NCBI GenBank assembly: GCA_002812745.2
Contig: NCSJ02000066.1
Location: forward strand, 96,644-160,643
DNA from: Scytalidium lignicola
Lineage: Eukaryota; Ascomycota; Leotiomycetes
Direction of reading: 5' to 3'
Length of the DNA stretch: 64,000 bases
Shown: piece after piece, positions 60,710-64,000 of the stretch
Layout: each line of letters starts with the position of its first letter
How positions within the stretch are numbered: the first letter of the stretch is position 1
The notes under the pieces: model-generated
The model's input: only the letters and a program-made list of their open reading frames with translations
Database searches by the model: none
What the model was told of the DNA's origin: nothing
Made by a program: the position numbers and the translations under genes

Positions 60710-61503
60710 AAGGAGTAGGAAGATCTTTAGCATTGGCTCGTTAGACATAGTGATTTTGGTTACTATTCGTCTAAGAGCCGTTGTATATAAGGTTTATCAT
60801 GGGAGTTGACCTATAATAAGTAAACATCGACTTATATAATTGAGTCTTAGAATACATGGACGAATGCAGACTCAAATTGTATACCAACAAAAGTATAAAA
60901 AGTTGCTTCATTTAAATTCATGTTCCGTTTATCGTACATATTATAATCACCAAGATACTCGGCTATCACGAAAAAGATATCGAGACACCAGAATAAGATA
61001 AAGTGATTCTTTATGATTTATTATTGATTGTCCAAATAGACCAATAAGCAACAAAACAATGCCCTACCCAATGCAGCCTTCCAGAGGTTCATCCCAAATT
61101 TCCACATCATAAAAACACAAGACAGAATGACAAAGGGAATGTTACGAATTCCAACGAGAGTTTTCCCATGCCAAAATATTTATACAACCCCCAAGTCATC
61201 AAAGTTCGTGACTAGCGTCGCCATTGTCCCAGGGTATAAATCCAATTGCATCCCTTGAATCCAAGCCACGACCGCCCTTAGCACCTATATCGATACGGCT
61301 ACTTCGCCGTGTTGTCGTCCCTATAGCCTTCTACTCGAATCGGCTAGCTTAGGTATCACCAACCTATAAGAATAATCATCTTTTGCGTGGACCGCTTCCC
61401 AAAATTCAAGGTCGAAAAGGTATATCACGATGCAATTGATGATCTGAATGCTCTTTGTTGAGCAGTTATTCTAAGATGATAAAACAATTGCTTAATAGAG
61501 ATA
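60710..61503. other. Convergent 3' region
   Basis: About 790 bp between the GH51 stop and the stop of the WD40 gene. AT-rich to the left. No gene seen. Confidence 0.5.
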
Positions 61504-63698
61504 TCACCGTCGGAAGTTAATCACCGCAAGCTGCGAATCATTAGTTACGGCCCAATTTTATCTGTTACGGTGAACATACCAAACTGTTGACACCATATGC
61601 AAGTTTCTGTCCATTCGCATCCCAGGATAAGGAATGCTGGTCTTCATCCGGTGCAGAGTCATTCGACTGCGGTGTCTGCCATCCCAGCCCCGAGCCCCGA
61701 GTCCAGCTTGCGCGTGGAATATTCACATCATCCACCTTCCAAATTAGGATTCGCTGATTTGTAGCACCTGCAATAAAGGCACCATCGGGAGTGAACGCCA
61801 AAGCTACGACTCCGGAGCCCATGGTCATCGAACACCTAGACTTGGTTTCCGATGATCGGGCATTCCAGATACTGATGGCTCCATCTTCGCCAGATGATGC
61901 AAGAAGCCGGGGAACATCCTCACCAACAAGGGCAGGAGTCTGGAGAGGTTGCCAAGCTAAGGCTGTGATGGGGCCTTGGTGGGCATTGAACGAATGACAT
62001 TGTCCCTGCTGATCCCATATCTATATCATCACCAACTAAATTAGCATTGGTTCTACCACACAAGAGACAGTAAAATAAAATAAAATAAAATAAAATAAAA
62101 TTCTTACATCAATCATGCCAGTCTCGCTAGCCGTAGCTAGTAGGTTGGATCTCCAGTCATACATGATCTTTGATAATCCATGGTCTTCACGTGTTTCATA
62201 TTTCCTAAAGGGAGATATAGCTTGTGGGCTACACTTGAAAGCCTGTAACAAATCACTGCCACAGATGATGAATTCATCATCGCCGGTCCAGGCAACGTCG
62301 AGCGGCTGTTCCATCAGGTCATGCTTGGGCATCGAATATCTGATTGATTCTCTCGTGGATGGGGCCATGACGGTGATAAGAGTACCTCCTTTTTCGGGTG
62401 ATAATGCTAGGAATGCAGTGTTGGATAAATTCCAACGTAAGCAAATGACGGGAGACTCGAAGCCATCGAAGCCGAGGAAACGCCTGCCATCGACACTCCA
62501 GACGTTGATTCTCGACGTTCCATCGTCCTGTGGTTCACTTGCAACCGCAATAGCTGTTCCATCCGAGGTCCACGAAATACCGGTGACCGTGGTGGAGGGC
62601 TGGAGACCATCTTCTAATAAGTCAACGTGAGGCGGGGAGATGGTGCTCACGTTGGTCTCGACATCATCATCGTTGCCATTCAGATCGGTTGTCGTACGCG
62701 AGATTGTCCACATCCGGGCTAGCGCGTCGGTTCCGGCTGCCGCCAAGATCGTAGGGTCTCGTGGATTCCACTCGCACTGCAACAGAACAGTGTTTTTGGA
62801 GGATAATTCATCTGAGAGATCGAGAAATGTCGTCTCGGGGCGTAGTTCAGCGACTTTCTCAACTTGCGTGCCCTGCTCGGGGCCGTTGGTGACGACGATC
62901 GGCTCGGAAACCAGCTCGGGGGAGGGATAAGCGTGACCATCGGTATTTTGGTCGCCGTCAACCTCCATGGGCGTGGACTCGAAGCCATTTTCGTAGCCAT
63001 TACTGAGTCGCGGGCGCTTTTGAAGGGGTTCATTAGGTGTTGGAGAGGTCTGCTCCTCGATCTGGCGCTTTCGGGCATTTTCATAGTCCTCCTCGTCCGC
63101 TGGCGCGGGTGACGTTGGCGTGAGAGGACCGAAAAACCCACCCTCTGGCGCGGACTGCTCACAATTTGCCTAGCCATGGAACGTGTCAGTTTTTTTNCTT
63201 CAGTTCTTCTCATCATGCCATGCGCATGCTGAGAGAATCTTTTGCGATCAAGCAAGCTTTGCTACATACGGGTGCTACTTCTCTCTCGACGGCATTGAAC
63301 AGCAGACCTTTGTTCAAGACCGCCACTAATGCATGGTTCTTGACATGGGGCGCGAAGGAGAGATGCTGGGGATCTTGCACATTCCACTCCTTCTGAAGCT
63401 TGAGAGCTGTCTCTCGATAGTCTAGGGAAGGAGTTAATATGCTTCATCAGCTCCGGCCACGCACACGCGCACACACACACACACACACACGGGCCGGCGC
63501 ATACTCAGGTTTTGGCAGAGCTACATACCTGATTCTACCAGATACCTGTGGCGATGAAGGCATTTCAGCGGTTAGCGAACAAGAGACCAGCCTCGTACCT
63601 GAAAATGGGCCAAGCGGGATTGGAGAACAGGACGGGGGAAACACGTACCTCCAGATGAGATAGTTGACCCGGTCGGAGTCGAGCAATTCCTTGGCCAT
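61504..63698 (-). CDS. SIF2: LisH-WD40 corepressor subunit (SIF2/TBL1 type)
   Basis: Homologue of the Set3/HDAC complex subunit Sif2 and of animal TBL1. Exons 63649-63698, 63529-63545, 63270-63421, 62108-63169, 61580-62020 and 61504-61530 give 582 residues. The LisH motif spans the first three exons (DRVNYLIWRYLVESGYRETALKLQKEW), and exon 2 is only 17 nt. A charged, disordered linker with a KRPR patch follows. Then WD40 repeats start near residue 200, with WNPRDPTILAAAGTDALARMW, ISWTSDGTAIAVA, YDWRSNLLATASETGMIDIWD and ASSGEDGAISIWN. The last exon encodes only the end LAVINFRR. A (TAAAA)6 tract lies in intron 4 and an N (63197) in intron 3. An in-frame Met at 63752 is an alternative start. 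Confidence 0.9.
62071..62100 (+). repeat. (TAAAA)6 microsatellite
   Basis: Six perfect TAAAA units inside intron 4 of the SIF2-like gene; likely length-polymorphic. Confidence 0.9.
63471..63490 (+). repeat. (AC)10 microsatellite
   Basis: Ten perfect AC units, preceded by an imperfect GCACACGCGC lead-in, inside intron 2 of the SIF2-like gene. Confidence 0.9.
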
Positions 63699-64000
63699 GG
63701 TGGACAGCAGGCTGGCGACGCTGGCGGCTTCAATGATGGGACAGGACAGCACCGCGTGGCCCTGGGCCAGTTTTTCTTGGTTGCTGTTGTTGTTGTGGTT
63801 GTTGTTGTAGAATGAATGTTGTGATTTTTTTTGGGGAAGGGATGTTAATTGTTGGAAGGGGTCGACCGGTTCGAGATGAGCAGCGAAAGGAGCCCCGTTT
63901 CGACGGGTCCAGGGCTTCGTCCGGGCTGGTTGGCGTGTTGGCTTAGGTGTGGCGGTTCTTGGGTGACTGGCAAACGACAGGCTGCTGCCGGGCTTGTTTT
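63699..64000. other. SIF2-like upstream region
   Basis: Promoter and 5' leader, with an imperfect GTT-repeat tract around 63785-63808. The window ends here; no other gene start is visible. Confidence 0.45.

Overview
This window is nuclear DNA of a filamentous ascomycete. The many short introns (about 41-210 nt, GT...AG with CTAAC/CTAAT-like branch points), the protein families, two CBM1-tagged cellulases and the intron layout all fit a Pezizomycotina fungus. The style of the proteins suggests Leotiomycetes (Helotiales-like), but that placement is an impression, not a computed result. I saw no intact transposon, rRNA gene, CRISPR array or confident tRNA. Fourteen single N characters occur. Most sit at the edge of a homopolymer run, and three of them break reading frames in otherwise intact genes.

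Layout from left to right. 0.5-8.1 kb holds housekeeping genes: the DEAD-box helicase HAS1, the p24 cargo receptor ERV25, the U1 snRNP protein U1-C (with a 6-nt microexon) and the kinase SNF1. 8.9-11.8 kb has a conserved fungal protein, probably mitochondrial, and glutamine synthetase. A gene-poor 3.3 kb stretch rich in GTACTGTA palindromes leads to an NCS1 uracil-type permease at 15.1-17.3 kb, with GATA-type motifs upstream. After another 3.7 kb gene-free stretch come two tandem secreted cellulases, GH6 cellobiohydrolase and GH5 endoglucanase, both with an N-terminal CBM1. 25.8-33.6 kb has a membrane protein, an SRAP/HMCES protein, RACK1 with a U24 snoRNA in its second intron, a tiny cytochrome oxidase subunit (Cox9/VIIa type) and TAF8.

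The 33.9-38.4 kb block is the most unusual part. It carries Som1 and, head to head 85 bp away, a RAD51-paralogue-like protein with a degenerate Walker A. Tail to tail with the latter is a roughly 970-residue protein that fuses an isochorismatase-like fold (nucleophilic Cys replaced by Ser), an AlkB-type dioxygenase with its metal ligands intact, and a GST-like C-terminus. 40.3-49.97 kb holds a peroxisomal enoyl-CoA hydratase/isomerase (C-terminal AKL), an 11-zinc-knuckle protein, a potassium-channel-beta-type aldo-keto reductase, a single-pass membrane protein, the TFIIH subunit TFB5 (with a GC-AG intron) and mitochondrial ribosomal protein L16. A decayed gene lies at 50.8-51.4 kb. RFC1 (52.2-55.5 kb) follows a cluster of MCB-like sites. 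A sugar porter and an intracellular GH51 arabinofuranosidase diverge from one promoter at 55.8-60.7 kb. A LisH-WD40 Sif2/TBL1-type corepressor subunit closes the window.

Most genes are independent housekeeping loci. The functional groupings I can support are the GH6/GH5 cellulase pair, the transporter/GH51 pair, and the nitrogen-related genes (glutamine synthetase, NCS1 permease) with GATA sites. Exon coordinates were worked out by hand from splice signals and reading-frame continuity. Start codons are predictions.
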